The notes beneath the pieces are model-generated. The model saw nothing but the letters and a program-made list of their open reading frames with translations, was not told where the DNA came from and searched no databases. From Rotaria sordida (taxonomy: Eukaryota; Rotifera; Eurotatoria; Philodinida; Philodinidae), in the NCBI GenBank assembly GCA_905250125.1, contig CAJNOL010000111.1:1-64000 (forward strand): a stretch of DNA of 64,000 nt. Reading direction: 5' to 3'. Below are positions 43,799 through 53,958 of this stretch, piece after piece. Numbering within the stretch: position 1 is the first letter of the stretch; each line of letters starts with the position of its first letter. The position numbers and the translations under genes were made by a program.

Positions 43799-45175
43799 TT
43801 ATAAATAAATAGCATCAATTAAAATTTGTTTCATTCTATCTTTGATAAAATTGACTTGTTCAATATTTTCAATAGAATGTTCATGAAAAGAAATATAAAC
43901 TTTTAAAATATGATTAACAGTAACTACACTAAGAGTAAATAAACTACCAACAGTATTTGCTGATTGTGTAAAACCACCATGAATTATATTCCATGATGGA
44001 TCATTAGATTGAAATGACCAAGCAAGTATATTTGATATATCAACAGTATTTTGATATCCATTTGGTAAACTTTTTCGTTGATCAATTAAAAATTGATTCC
44101 AATTCGAAATAAATTTTAATGATTGAATTAATGGTAATACTGAATGTTCGATTTCTTTATTTATTTGTTCTTTTATTTGACGAGCTAATGGCCAAAATAA
44201 ATCTATTAAATTATTTCTATATGGAATATAATGATAACTATCTGCACCTGAAACAAAAACACCCATTTTTTTATTTGATTCAATTGGTTGACAATATCGA
44301 CGGGTATTAACAGCTGTATTACAAGACAATTCAACATTTTTTTTACCCATTATTTCTGTTATTGATAATAAAAATGAAGACAATATTGCTGTATGGATTG
44401 TTGTTTTTTCAAATTGACATTTTTTATGTAGTAAATCAAGAAGTTGACTTGATAATTTAAATGATACTAAACATGTTTTAGATAAATCATTCCCGATAAT
44501 TTGAATATTACCTGTCCAATATGTTTTAGGAAAGAAATATTGACTAAGAAATTTAGGTAAAAGGATTTTTTCAATTATTTTTAATAAAAGTGATGAAAAA
44601 GGAGGTAATCTCGATGGAATAAGTTCATTCATTGGTCGATCATCATTAAGTGAAAAAGTTAAAGTTGATTTATCTGTTAGACATTCAATAAAAGTTGTAA
44701 AAAAAGCCATTCCTGATATTCCATCACCTATTGCATGATTTAATGTTAATATAATATCAAATATATTACTATTTGATGAAAAAATAATAATTAAACGCCA
44801 TAAAGGTGAATATTGATTATAAGTAAAACCAGTATTTGTTTCATTTTCTATAATTTTATCTAAAAATTCTTCTTGTTGATCATCATGATCATAATAATTA
44901 TTAGTTCTTTCAATAATTTTAATTGGTAAACAATCAAATACATTGATTGGTAAAATAATAAAAAAAGGTTCTTTTCTTGAAAGATCAACTTGTAAACGTA
45001 ATCGAGGTTGTGCATTTATTGTTAAACGTAAACATTTTTCAATACGTTCCGTCCATTGAGAAAGAGAAAATGATAATGTTTTAAATCGAAGATAGAAAAC
45101 AACACTTTTATAAAAATTAGTATTATTTCGTGCAACAGAATACATTTCTATAGGAGATATTATTCGATGATCCAT
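43799..45175 (-). CDS. Single-exon HxxxDG acyltransferase (condensation/AATase-like)
   Basis: 458 residues in one exon. The motif NHAIGDGISG (His147, Asp151, Gly152) is the HxxxDG active-site motif of the CoA-dependent acyltransferase superfamily: condensation domains, BAHD, alcohol acetyltransferases and wax-ester synthase-like enzymes. In these, the His deprotonates the acceptor hydroxyl or amine. The N-terminal block (ISPIEMYSVAR...) and the second half (LSSQLLDLLHKKC...NTVDISNILAWSF) fit two-lobed members, but I see no BAHD-type DFGWG. Substrate unknown. No signal peptide or strong membrane segment. The start ATG directly follows a 3' splice site (ATTATTCTAG), and the gene lies 129 bp downstream of GSKIP on the same strand. 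An intronless enzyme gene in an intron-rich genome raises possible horizontal origin (inference). Confidence 0.8.
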   Translation of the reverse strand: MDHRIISPIEMYSVARNNTNFYKSVVFYLRFKTLSFSLSQWTERIEKCLRLTINAQPRLRLQVDLSRKEPFFIILPINVFDCLPIKIIERTNNYYDHDDQQEEFLDKIIENETNTGFTYNQYSPLWRLIIIFSSNSNIFDIILTLNHAIGDGISGMAFFTTFIECLTDKSTLTFSLNDDRPMNELIPSRLPPFSSLLLKIIEKILLPKFLSQYFFPKTYWTGNIQIIGNDLSKTCLVSFKLSSQLLDLLHKKCQFEKTTIHTAILSSFLLSITEIMGKKNVELSCNTAVNTRRYCQPIESNKKMGVFVSGADSYHYIPYRNNLIDLFWPLARQIKEQINKEIEHSVLPLIQSLKFISNWNQFLIDQRKSLPNGYQNTVDISNILAWSFQSNDPSWNIIHGGFTQSANTVGSLFTLSVVTVNHILKVYISFHEHSIENIEQVNFIKDRMKQILIDAIYL

Positions 45176-45200
45176 CTAGAATAATTATTTTTAAAAAAAA
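45176..45200 (-). promoter_or_regulatory. 3' splice site abutting the acyltransferase start codon
   Basis: On the minus strand a T-run, then AAAAATAATTATTCTAG, is followed immediately by ATG. With a coding gene ending only 129 bp upstream, this could be a spliced-leader acceptor. A cis-spliced 5' UTR exon is the alternative. Confidence 0.45.
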
Positions 45201-45304
45201 ATAGACGAAAAATAATCCATGAGTTTTATTTATTATTCTTGTTAAATATGAAAAGATATACATCACAAAAAAAACTAGGATAATGAATTGCATTTTTTTT
45301 TCTT

Positions 45305-45736
45305 TTATTCTTTATTTTGTTTATCACTATTAGAATTGTGATCTTTATCATCATCATCATCATCATCATTATCTTGATCCTGTTCTAATTGATGTTTTGT
45401 TGCAAAAAGTTTTTGTTGTAGACTTTCAGCAAAACTATTAACATAAGATTTTGATTCATTAGTTAAAAGTGCTTGTAATGATTCATAATAAATATTTGAT
45501 GGTTGATTATTATCATCAAAATGATAACCAACAATACGATAACCTTTTAGAGATAATTCAATACAATATTCTTTATTTGAATTTGATTTTATATTAATAT
45601 AACCTGTTGACATATCATCAGGGTTATTAAGACGTTTTGATAAGTTTTTTTCAGCAACAATTCCATCACCAACATCATTTATTGCTAATTGGGCTTCAGC
45701 AAGAAAATCACCTTGTTCACCTGATCGTTCATTCAT
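45305..45736 (-). CDS. GSKIP: GSK3B-interacting protein (GSKIP domain)
   Basis: 143 residues, single coding exon. GSKIP is a small cytoplasmic protein that binds GSK3-beta and, in vertebrates, PKA regulatory subunits. The whole domain aligns: EAQLAINDVGDGIVAEKNLS, GYINIKSNSNKEYCIELSLK, GYRIVGYHFDD, YYESLQALLTNESKSYVNSF and AESLQQKLFATKHQLEQ, matching the vertebrate order (AEAVVNDV, YINVETKERNRYCLEL, KVVGYAFD, YHETVYSLLD, SPAYREAFG). The C terminus carries an extra acidic tail with a run of seven Asp. An acceptor-like TTTTTAG lies 10 nt upstream of the ATG, so a 5' UTR intron or trans-splicing is possible. First gene of a close same-strand pair with the acyltransferase. Confidence 0.9.
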   Translation of the reverse strand: MNERSGEQGDFLAEAQLAINDVGDGIVAEKNLSKRLNNPDDMSTGYINIKSNSNKEYCIELSLKGYRIVGYHFDDNNQPSNIYYESLQALLTNESKSYVNSFAESLQQKLFATKHQLEQDQDNDDDDDDDKDHNSNSDKQNKE

Positions 45737-45746
45737 TTTTTTTAAT

Positions 45747-47969
45747 CTAAAAATTAATATTTTTATCGATTAATATTCGAAATTTAAAAAAATAAATGGA
45801 AATATATTCTCATATGTTAAATAAATATAATTTAAGAAAGAGAACGTTTTCTATAATTTTGTTCAACAAACAAGAACGGAGGCAAATATTATTCTCTAAT
45901 GATAGTCAATGACGTTGAACTACTATCGTAAACATAAATAAGGCATTCCAATATATAACAACGCACAAACAAGTCAAATGATCAAAAGAAGAATTTTCCT
46001 TCGAGGACACACATACAGATTAACTTATTTACAATCATCAATCAAATATTTTCTTTACATTTTTTTCTTCTTCAAAAAAAAACACACGACTTCTCGAATA
46101 GTATTAACAGATTCGTGTCTAAATCATCCACCAATAAGTCACATACTCATTAGACAGATATACATACCAAAAATCCACACAATATTTTATCATAACAACA
46201 TCATTTATTCGTCAAATATATTGGCGAGATTTTGAAAGTTGCCGTCATTCTAAAGGCTATTAATATCTAATATCGATCTCAAATTAAAAGGATGGCGACT
46301 AGTTTTGGGATCATTTCTGATACAAATTATATAGAGAACTGCAGTTTTCACCGTTTAAAAGAGGATATGAAACTGCATCAAATCTTGAATATCAGATTTT
46401 TCTGAGAAGTTTTCTCAGGTTCGCCCGTCAAGTTTCCAAAATAGAAAACATAAAATAATGTAAAATTTTTTGAATTTAAATAAATATTAGTCTATCACAA
46501 TTGTTAACTAAAGTTCAATTATCTATAGAACTTCGCTGTTAAATCACGAGTTATTTTTATTTTATTGAGCGCTTTCGGCAGATTTTCCACGAAAAACTGA
46601 CTTTTTTCCTGATTTTTTTGATGAAAAGGACTTATAAAAAAGTGTCAATTTTTTAAAAGACTTAATCAATGTCTCTGAGAATACTTTTCAAAAAAAATTT
46701 CTATTCAAGATTCGATGCAGTTTCATTTTCTCTTTTAAATGGTGAAAATCACAGTTCTCTATATAATTTCTATAAAATATTATTCGAAAAATACTCATTC
46801 TTCTTTTATTTTAAAATCAATATTAATCAATGATCAATTATATTGATAATATCTCTATTCGATAGATCAATATCTTAATAGACAATCAACTTATCATTTT
46901 CAGTTTTATTTCATAAAATGTAAATGAGATTGGATTTTTATGAAAAATTTAATGCTAACTTTGACTAAAAAAAGAGAATCTTTATTGAATTTGTTTAATA
47001 ATATTTATTATTTATATGTATAATCGTATATTAAAATGGATTTTATCGATCAATTGAATAAAACTTGGAAAAAGAAAAAAAAAAGTTCATTGAAAAATGA
47101 AATAATTGATGATTATTTGAAGTAAAGACATACCATTATATCAGTTATTCTTGTTTATATAAACTGGTCAACATAAAACCAATAAATAAAAACTCAAAGG
47201 AAATCATCATTTGCTTAGCTCCTATTTAGTTTGTTTTCCAATCTAAAATGTCAACAACTAATAAAAAATGATCGATAACAATTTATTCATTAATTCAACA
47301 TCTAAAAACAACAAAGTTTTATTAAATATTTATCAATCGAGAACATCGATTGATTAATAAAAATGTAAATAATAACCGATTTCAATCGGATTCTTCTATG
47401 ATGAAATCTATCTTAAGAGAAAATAGAAAGAAAAAACGACTTTTTCTAGAATTTGTTATATGATAAAACTCAATTCGATACATCAACTATACCAACGATT
47501 GACTTTATTGAAATAAAAAAGATAAAAATGTTCGACTATTGTTTAATCTAACCATTGATTAACTATTCGATTGAATATAATACTCTAATGATTTCATCCA
47601 AGGAAATCAAATTACTTATTTCAATAATACAATAATTAATATAAATAAAGTCTAATAAACCATATATAACATAATTAATAAAGAAAAAACGAAGAAGAAT
47701 GAAGATAAATAGTTATCATCAATATATGACAAAGATAAATGTTGTATAAAAATAAAAGAACCTATAGAGAAAAGGATTCATTTGATACCGTTGGTGTGAG
47801 TGTGTTTAGGGTCTATCAAATAAATTTAAACCAATGATGTTTAATGACCTCTAGGACAAAAAAAAAAGAGGCTGTTGCTTATCAACCAAGAATAATGATC
47901 AACCATAGACTTCACTTTTTTTCGATAGACTAATTTTAATAATTCATATTTATTCTTCAAATTCTACTT
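45747..47969. other. Divergent intergenic region between GSKIP and GAS8
   Basis: Should contain promoters for both directions. A foldback occupies 46324-46769. The rest is very AT-rich with no gene. No clear promoter motif can be singled out. Confidence 0.45.
46324..46769. mobile_element. Foldback element (family B relative)
   Basis: Arms AAATTATATAGAGAACTGCA and CAGTTCTCTATATAATTT; the next block, TTTTCACCGTTTAAAAGAGG, pairs with CTCTTTTAAATGGTGAAAA. It shares the arm core with the element at 15190-15758 but lacks the outer GGTCCAAAAGTAA terminus. Non-coding. Confidence 0.72.
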
Positions 47970-50900
47970 ATGGTAAGTTTTCTATAAAGACATATATACA
48001 AAAATTCGAAAATAGGATTCGTTTTTCCTAAAAAAAATCAATCAATTAGTCATTTATTGATATAGAATATATTTATTTTATTTTAGGCTCCAAAGAAAGG
48101 GAAGAAAAAGAAATCTCCAAAAGCCCCGACCATTATCGATGGCCGTCCGGCTGCTGAGGTATAGATCATTTAATTTATTTGTTTATTTTATAATTAAATT
48201 TTGTTTTTTTTTTAATACTTATATAGATGACAAAAGAAGAATTAGAAGAACATTTAGGTCGTATTCGTGAAGAATTAGATCGAGAACGTGAAGAACGAAA
48301 TTATTTTCAACTTGAACGTGATCGTATAAGTACTTTTTGGGAAATAACTAAACGACAACTTGAAGAAAAAAAAGCTGAATTAAGAAATAAAGATCGAGAA
48401 TTAGAAGATGCTGAAGAACAACATCAAGCAGAAATTAAAGTATTATTCATTTTTTTTTTTTATTATACTCAACAAATAATCTATTAGGAGACTTATTTTT
48501 CAACTTTATTACTATTTTACTCACATTTCAAATATAATATACCTATAGGGTGCCTTTAAATATTTTTTCACATGGAGTACCACTATGATTTTAAATAGCA
48601 TCCATAACAAATTTTATACCCAATTAAAGTCAATCAAAAATGGTCTTTATTGATGCTAAATAGTAAAGAATGTGATCATTTTAAAGTGTCGAATTGAGGA
48701 AATTTCTAGAATTTGACGGGATATTGACATTGAAAATTGTTTTGATAAGCTAATTAAAATTAGATCTTATTTAAAATGATCAATATCGGAAAGTAGTATT
48801 TACCTGTTAATGTTTAATAAATATGAGGAATAATCAGTACGATAACTGTTAGTTTTGTTTATACCACGAAGATAAGACAGATACGAACATGAAATTGTTT
48901 CAAATAAGTCAATCTTTGTTTCCATGTTAGTCAATACATCTCAAATATGTTTTTCAAAGTTTCTTCATCGTAATGATTGTATTCCATCTCCGATACCATT
49001 TTTTTTCAATATTTCCAGACGAGGTGTCGAGTATTGTGTGTTATTCTCATTTTTAAATAAGATCTAATTTGGACAACCTTATGCAAAGAATTTTTCAATG
49101 TCAATATACCGTCGAATTCTAGAAATTTTCTTAATTTGACACTATAAAATGGGTATATTGTTTATTATTTAGCATCAATAAATATGATTTTCGATGCGGT
49201 TTAATTTGGTATATAATTTATTCTGAATAGTATTTGAAATCATAGTGTTACTCTCATGGAAATATATATGTTTACTTACTGTATACTAATCAAGTGAATT
49301 TTTCAATTGTTTTATAATATTCTATTATAAACAAGAGTAGACTTAGACATCTTTAAAAAAAACTCCTTATTGACATGATTCTTATTTCAGTGTACGCGCA
49401 CACAATCCGAAAGACTCGAACTTATTTGTCTGACTAGTAGATATTATTATCCTGGGAATACTTGCTTTTTAAATATTAATCAAGTTAAGGATAAAAACGA
49501 ATCGTTCTGATTGGAAAGATATTCTTATAAGATGATATATTGATAATTGTCAATCAGTTGAGACAATTTGAAAGATGTTTAAATAATTGTTTATGTAAAA
49601 ATAGGTTTACAAACAAAAAGTAAAACATTTACTTTATGAACAACAAAATAATATAGCTGAATTAAAAGCTGAAACAATAGCTGAATTAAAAGTAGCTCAA
49701 GAAGCACATAATGATTCAGAAAATACAATGTGGAAAGAAAAACGAGAACTTAAAGTAGAAATGAAAGATCAAGAATTAGCTCAACAAGAAGTTATAAGAA
49801 ATTTAAAAAAGGTTTGATAAATTTTAATTATTTTCATATTTAAAAAAACAAATATATATATATTAAATAGACAAATGAATCATATCTATCAAAATTACGT
49901 GAGGATTTTCTTCGACAATCTCGTGAAATCGAAGAAAAATATGAAAAAAAATTAAATGATCTTCGAGAAGATATGGAATTACGTCGTAAAACTGAAATAC
50001 ATGAAATTGAAGAAAGAAAAAATCAACAAATAAATGATCTTTTACGTAATCATGAAAAAGCATTTAGTGATATTAAAAATTATTATAATGATATTACATT
50101 AAATAATCTTAATTTAATTAATACACTTAAAGTTTTATTGAATTTTTATTTATTTATTTTTATCTATCTATGATTTATTTCTTTTTTTAAGAATGAAATT
50201 GAAAAGAAAAAACAAGAAGAAGAACGTTTAGAAAAACGTATGATTGAACTTGAAAATGAAAATCGAAAAATGCGTGAACCACTTGAAGCTGCTAAAAAAG
50301 AAATGGAAGAATTAAGAAAAAGAGCAGAAAATTATGATAAAATTAAAAATTTATATGAAGTTTGTTTTCTTTTTTTATTTCATTTTTATATTTTATAAAA
50401 ACAAAAAAACTCTTTCTTATTTAATTATATTTAGAGTAAAAAAAGTCAATTAAAAAATTGTGAAACTGATTTAAAAAATTCCAAATGGGAATATGAAGTT
50501 TTATTACAACGATTTGAAATCGTATGTTAAAATTTTTTATTTTTTATTTTTTATTTTGTGTGACTTTTTTAGATTCAAAAAGAACGTGATGATCTTTATA
50601 ATAAATTTATAAAAGCAATAAATGAAGTACAACAAAAGAGTAGTTTAAAGAATTTATTATTAGAAAAAAAATTAAGTACACTAGCTGATACTTTGGAAAA
50701 GAAAGAAGCTCAACTTAATGAAGTTCTTTCAGCATCCAATCTTGATCCAGCTTCACTTTCTGTTGTTACAAGAAAACTTGAAGTATTGCTTTTTTTTTTT
50801 TATTTACCTTTTTCTTTTATATTATTCAAATTTATTTATTTTAGGAAGTACTTGATGCAAAAAATACATCGGTAAGACATTTTCTTTTTCCTAGACATTA

Positions 50901-53720
50901 TATCGAACAGTTATTATAAATAACACTCAATACCTTTTTATACGAATATAATATTATCCATTTACTTCAATATACATCACTGTCCGACGCGAGTCGGATA
51001 AGACCTAGAGTTGGATTACGAATAACTGACCCATGTCGGACAGTGATATACTTAGGGTTATCCAAAAGTAGTGGGCCAGGTTCTTTTTTTTCTTATAAAT
51101 AGGTAAAAAGAAATTTCTTTTTTTACGAATAGATAGAGCGTCTTTCGCTCTATCTTTCTATGCTATTTGATCACTATTCAACTGGTATCATAATAATAAA
51201 ATTTCGATAAGAACTATTTTTGTGTAACTCCAGCTGGTAGCAATAGTGCATATTATCATCCATGCGTGTTTTCTTTGTTTTTTTCTCATCATCTAATAGG
51301 TTTTATTAAAAAACAAAATACAGCACAAGATGCAGCGTAAAAAGCTCTACAATTTACATACGACCACTTTTTTTATAGTTGCACTTTTTGTTTTCAAATT
51401 GGACAAAACTTTGAGCGACCAAATTTTGACCGTGCGAAAATTGGTAGCACAGAATTTTGCTTTTTTTTAAAACAATTACAATAAGCTTTACTATGTAAAT
51501 TGTAGAGCTTTTCACGCTGCATCTTGTGGTATATCTCGTTTTTAATAAAACGTATTAGATGATAAAAATATGAAATAAGAAAAAAGAAATTTCTCTTTTG
51601 TGTAGAAAAAAAATGATTTTTTTGCAACGGCGAAAACTGGTCGCACAGAATTTAGCTTTTTTTGAAAACAAAAAGTACGCAATTAAAATAAACTGTTTTT
51701 TGTAAATTGTAGAGCTTTTCACGCTGCATCTTGTGCTGTATTTTGTTTTTTAATAAAACCTATTAGATGATGAAAACACGCATGAATGATAATATGCACT
51801 ATTGCTACCAGCTAGAGTTGCACTAAAAATGTTTTTGTCGGAATTTTATTATTATGATACCAGTTGAATAGTGATCAAATAGCATAGAAAGATAGAGCGA
51901 AAGACGCTCTATCTATTCGTAAAAAAAGAAATTTCTTTTTAGCTATTTATAAGAAAAAAAAGAACCTGGCCCACTACTTTTGGATAACCCTAAGTACATT
52001 AACTACAAATATTTATATTTGAATTACATAGAATAATAGAACAAACAATATTCTATAAAATAAAAACGTTTTTCACCTTTCCATAATGAGTTCTTTATTA
52101 AGACGCATCAACTTTTTGAAAAGCTGAAAGACATTTCGTTATTTAGAGAATTGTTTGCTCTATCATTCTAGCTAATTCAAACAGAATTCTAATTGCAAAT
52201 TGTATCAGATGAAGAACGTTAGTTTTTTTTTATGGATTCTTTATTCTCGAAAAACTATAAAACACTTTTATCTTTAAAAATTTTCAATTAATAATTCCTA
52301 TTTCGATCCTTCTTAGGGTTTACGATAGTGAAAAAAAATTGAAAATCAACTTGGTTGAATCATTTTAGAAGTGACTCGAGATTCATATCAATCAATCTCA
52401 TATTGTTTCTATATTAAATTAACGAATCGAACATTTTTGTTTTTGTTCATAGACTTATAATTAGCAATGGTAAACAATCGATAATCTAAGGAGGATATAT
52501 CTCAATGTGATAAAAACATTTTGGATTCGGACTCATTTTATCTTGTAGATCCTAGTCAGTTATTAAATATCCCAACTTGATTCATTCTCTTATTGCTTTG
52601 GTAGGGAGTTATTACCGGTTTACTAGTTTTTTTTCACCTATCGAACCATATCAGTAGCAGAAGTAAATAAGTCACTTTGGATCTGAAATATTCTCCATAA
52701 AGAACTCTTATGAACATTAGAATATCATCGAACGTTTCAGAGAAAACGAATGCATCCTTATTGAGATAGTGGATGTTCAAAAAACGACTGACTTATAAGA
52801 TAAATTTTCGTTTCGTGCGATAAATAGTCGATTTTTGAACATTGACTATCTCAAAAAAGATCTTTTCATTTTCTCTGAAACGTTCTATGATATTCTAGTC
52901 TTCATAAGATCTCTTTATGGAGATAATTTCAGATCCAAAGTGACTTATTTACTTCTGCTATTGAAATGGTTCCATAGGTGAAAAAAAGTGAGTAAACCGG
53001 TAATAGCTCCCTTCCAAAGCAATAAGAGGATGAATCAATTTGGAGTAGTATTTGACTACTGACTAGGATCTACAAGATAAAACAAGTCCGAATCCAAAAG
53101 TTTTTTAATAAGATTGAGATATTTACTCGTAAGTCTAAATTTATCCTTGAGAACTTATTTTGAATAAAAATTTTTAAAAAATGTTTTATATTGATGTCAG
53201 CTTTATGAAACTCATCCATTGGAACTTGAAATTTAAAATCTAATCATCAATTAGAAGTTAAAACTAAAATTTTTAAGATCCATTTTCTATTATATCAACG
53301 AAACGAAGCTGACGAATATAGATTACTGAAAGATATTTGACGATCTTTATTTCGATAATGTTCATTTCAGCGATCTTCCTTTCCAATAATATTCGTTTTG
53401 ATGATCTCACTTTTCGATGATGAGATACACAACACAGATAATTAGCATAAACACATTTTAAAGTGATATACGAAAGTTGAATAAAAAAGAAAAAAGAAAA
53501 AAGAAAAGATAAATTGATTATATTTGTATAGATTCGTGATTTACAATATGAATTGGCTCGTGTTTGTAAAGCTCATAATGATATATTACGAACATATGAA
53601 GCTAAATTACGACAATTTGGTATTCCAATTGAAGAAATTGGTTTTAAACCATTAGAAAGTACAGTGGCTGGTCAACAATTAGGTCGAGGTGTAGCTGGTC
53701 TTGTTACAAGTCCACCATAA
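47970..53720 (+). CDS. GAS8: Dynein regulatory complex subunit 4 (DRC4/GAS8)
   Basis: Structural subunit of the nexin-dynein regulatory complex of motile cilia. Exons 47970-47972 (ATG only), 48087-48158, 48227-48439, 49605-49811, 49871-50131, 50192-50359, 50435-50521, 50573-50782, 50845-50871 and 53532-53720; all GT-AG and in phase, giving 478 residues, about the length of human GAS8. Starts [15 protein letters not shown], then a long Glu/Lys/Arg coiled coil ([40 protein letters not shown]) and ends [35 protein letters not shown], matching the conserved GAS8 tail. The initiator Met is alone in exon 1. Exon 9 is a 27-nt microexon beside a 2.66-kb intron with two large hairpins. Convergent with the SLC10 gene: stops are 238 bp apart. 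Confidence 0.94.
48545..49285. mobile_element. Foldback element in GAS8 intron 3
   Basis: Arms TTTATTGATGCTAAATAGTA / TATTTAGCATCAATAAATAT and GAAATTTCTAGAATTTGACG / CGTCGAATTCTAGAAATTTT, about 200 bp each with a loop of about 350 bp. Fills most of a 1.16-kb intron. Non-coding. Confidence 0.72.
50978..51045. repeat. 68-bp palindrome adjoining the large foldback
   Basis: CACTGTCCGAC at one end and GTCGGACAGTG at the other, with an inner GTCGGAT echo. Could be a tiny MITE. It ends 5 bp before the 944-bp foldback starts. Confidence 0.55.
51051..51994. mobile_element. Large TA-flanked foldback (944 bp) in GAS8 intron 9
   Basis: Termini CTTAGGGTTATCCAAAAGTA and TACTTTTGGATAACCCTAAG are exact inverted copies, flanked by TA. 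The arms run about 340 bp with very high identity (for example AGATAGAGCGTCTTTCGCTC / GAGCGAAAGACGCTCTATCT). The core contains two direct, partly overlapping copies of a module (GTAAATTGTAGAGCTTTTCA then CGCTGCATCTTGTG) that also forms the hairpins at 3.8 and 56.8 kb. The CTTAGGG-AAAAGT termini resemble family A elements. No transposase frame. Confidence 0.88.
52490..53130. mobile_element. Foldback element in GAS8 intron 9
   Basis: Arms of about 280 bp: AAGTGACTTATTTACTTCTG on the right pairs with CAGAAGTAAATAAGTCACTT on the left, and CTCTGAAACGTTCTATGATA with the left TATCATCGAACGTTTCAGAG. The loop is about 80 bp. Boundaries approximate; no target duplication resolved. Confidence 0.78.
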
Positions 53721-53866
53721 TATCATTATTTTATCAATATTATTCGAATGTTGAACTTTTATTTCTTTCAATTTTAATCAATTATTGTGCCTAAATTTAT
53801 TCTTTATTTTTTCAATTGAAATATATAAGATGAATGTCACTATCTATTTGATTAAATTTCAGTGAA

Positions 53867-53872
53867 AATAAA
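53867..53872 (+). terminator. Candidate GAS8 polyadenylation signal
   Basis: AATAAA about 147 nt after the GAS8 stop codon, in the short convergent interval before the SLC10 gene. Confidence 0.4.
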
Positions 53873-53958
53873 CGAATTAAAATCCGTTTAATAGATATAA
53901 AGTACAATAATTATGCATAAAAACAACAAGAAAAAAGCAAAATGTTTGAATATTTGTT

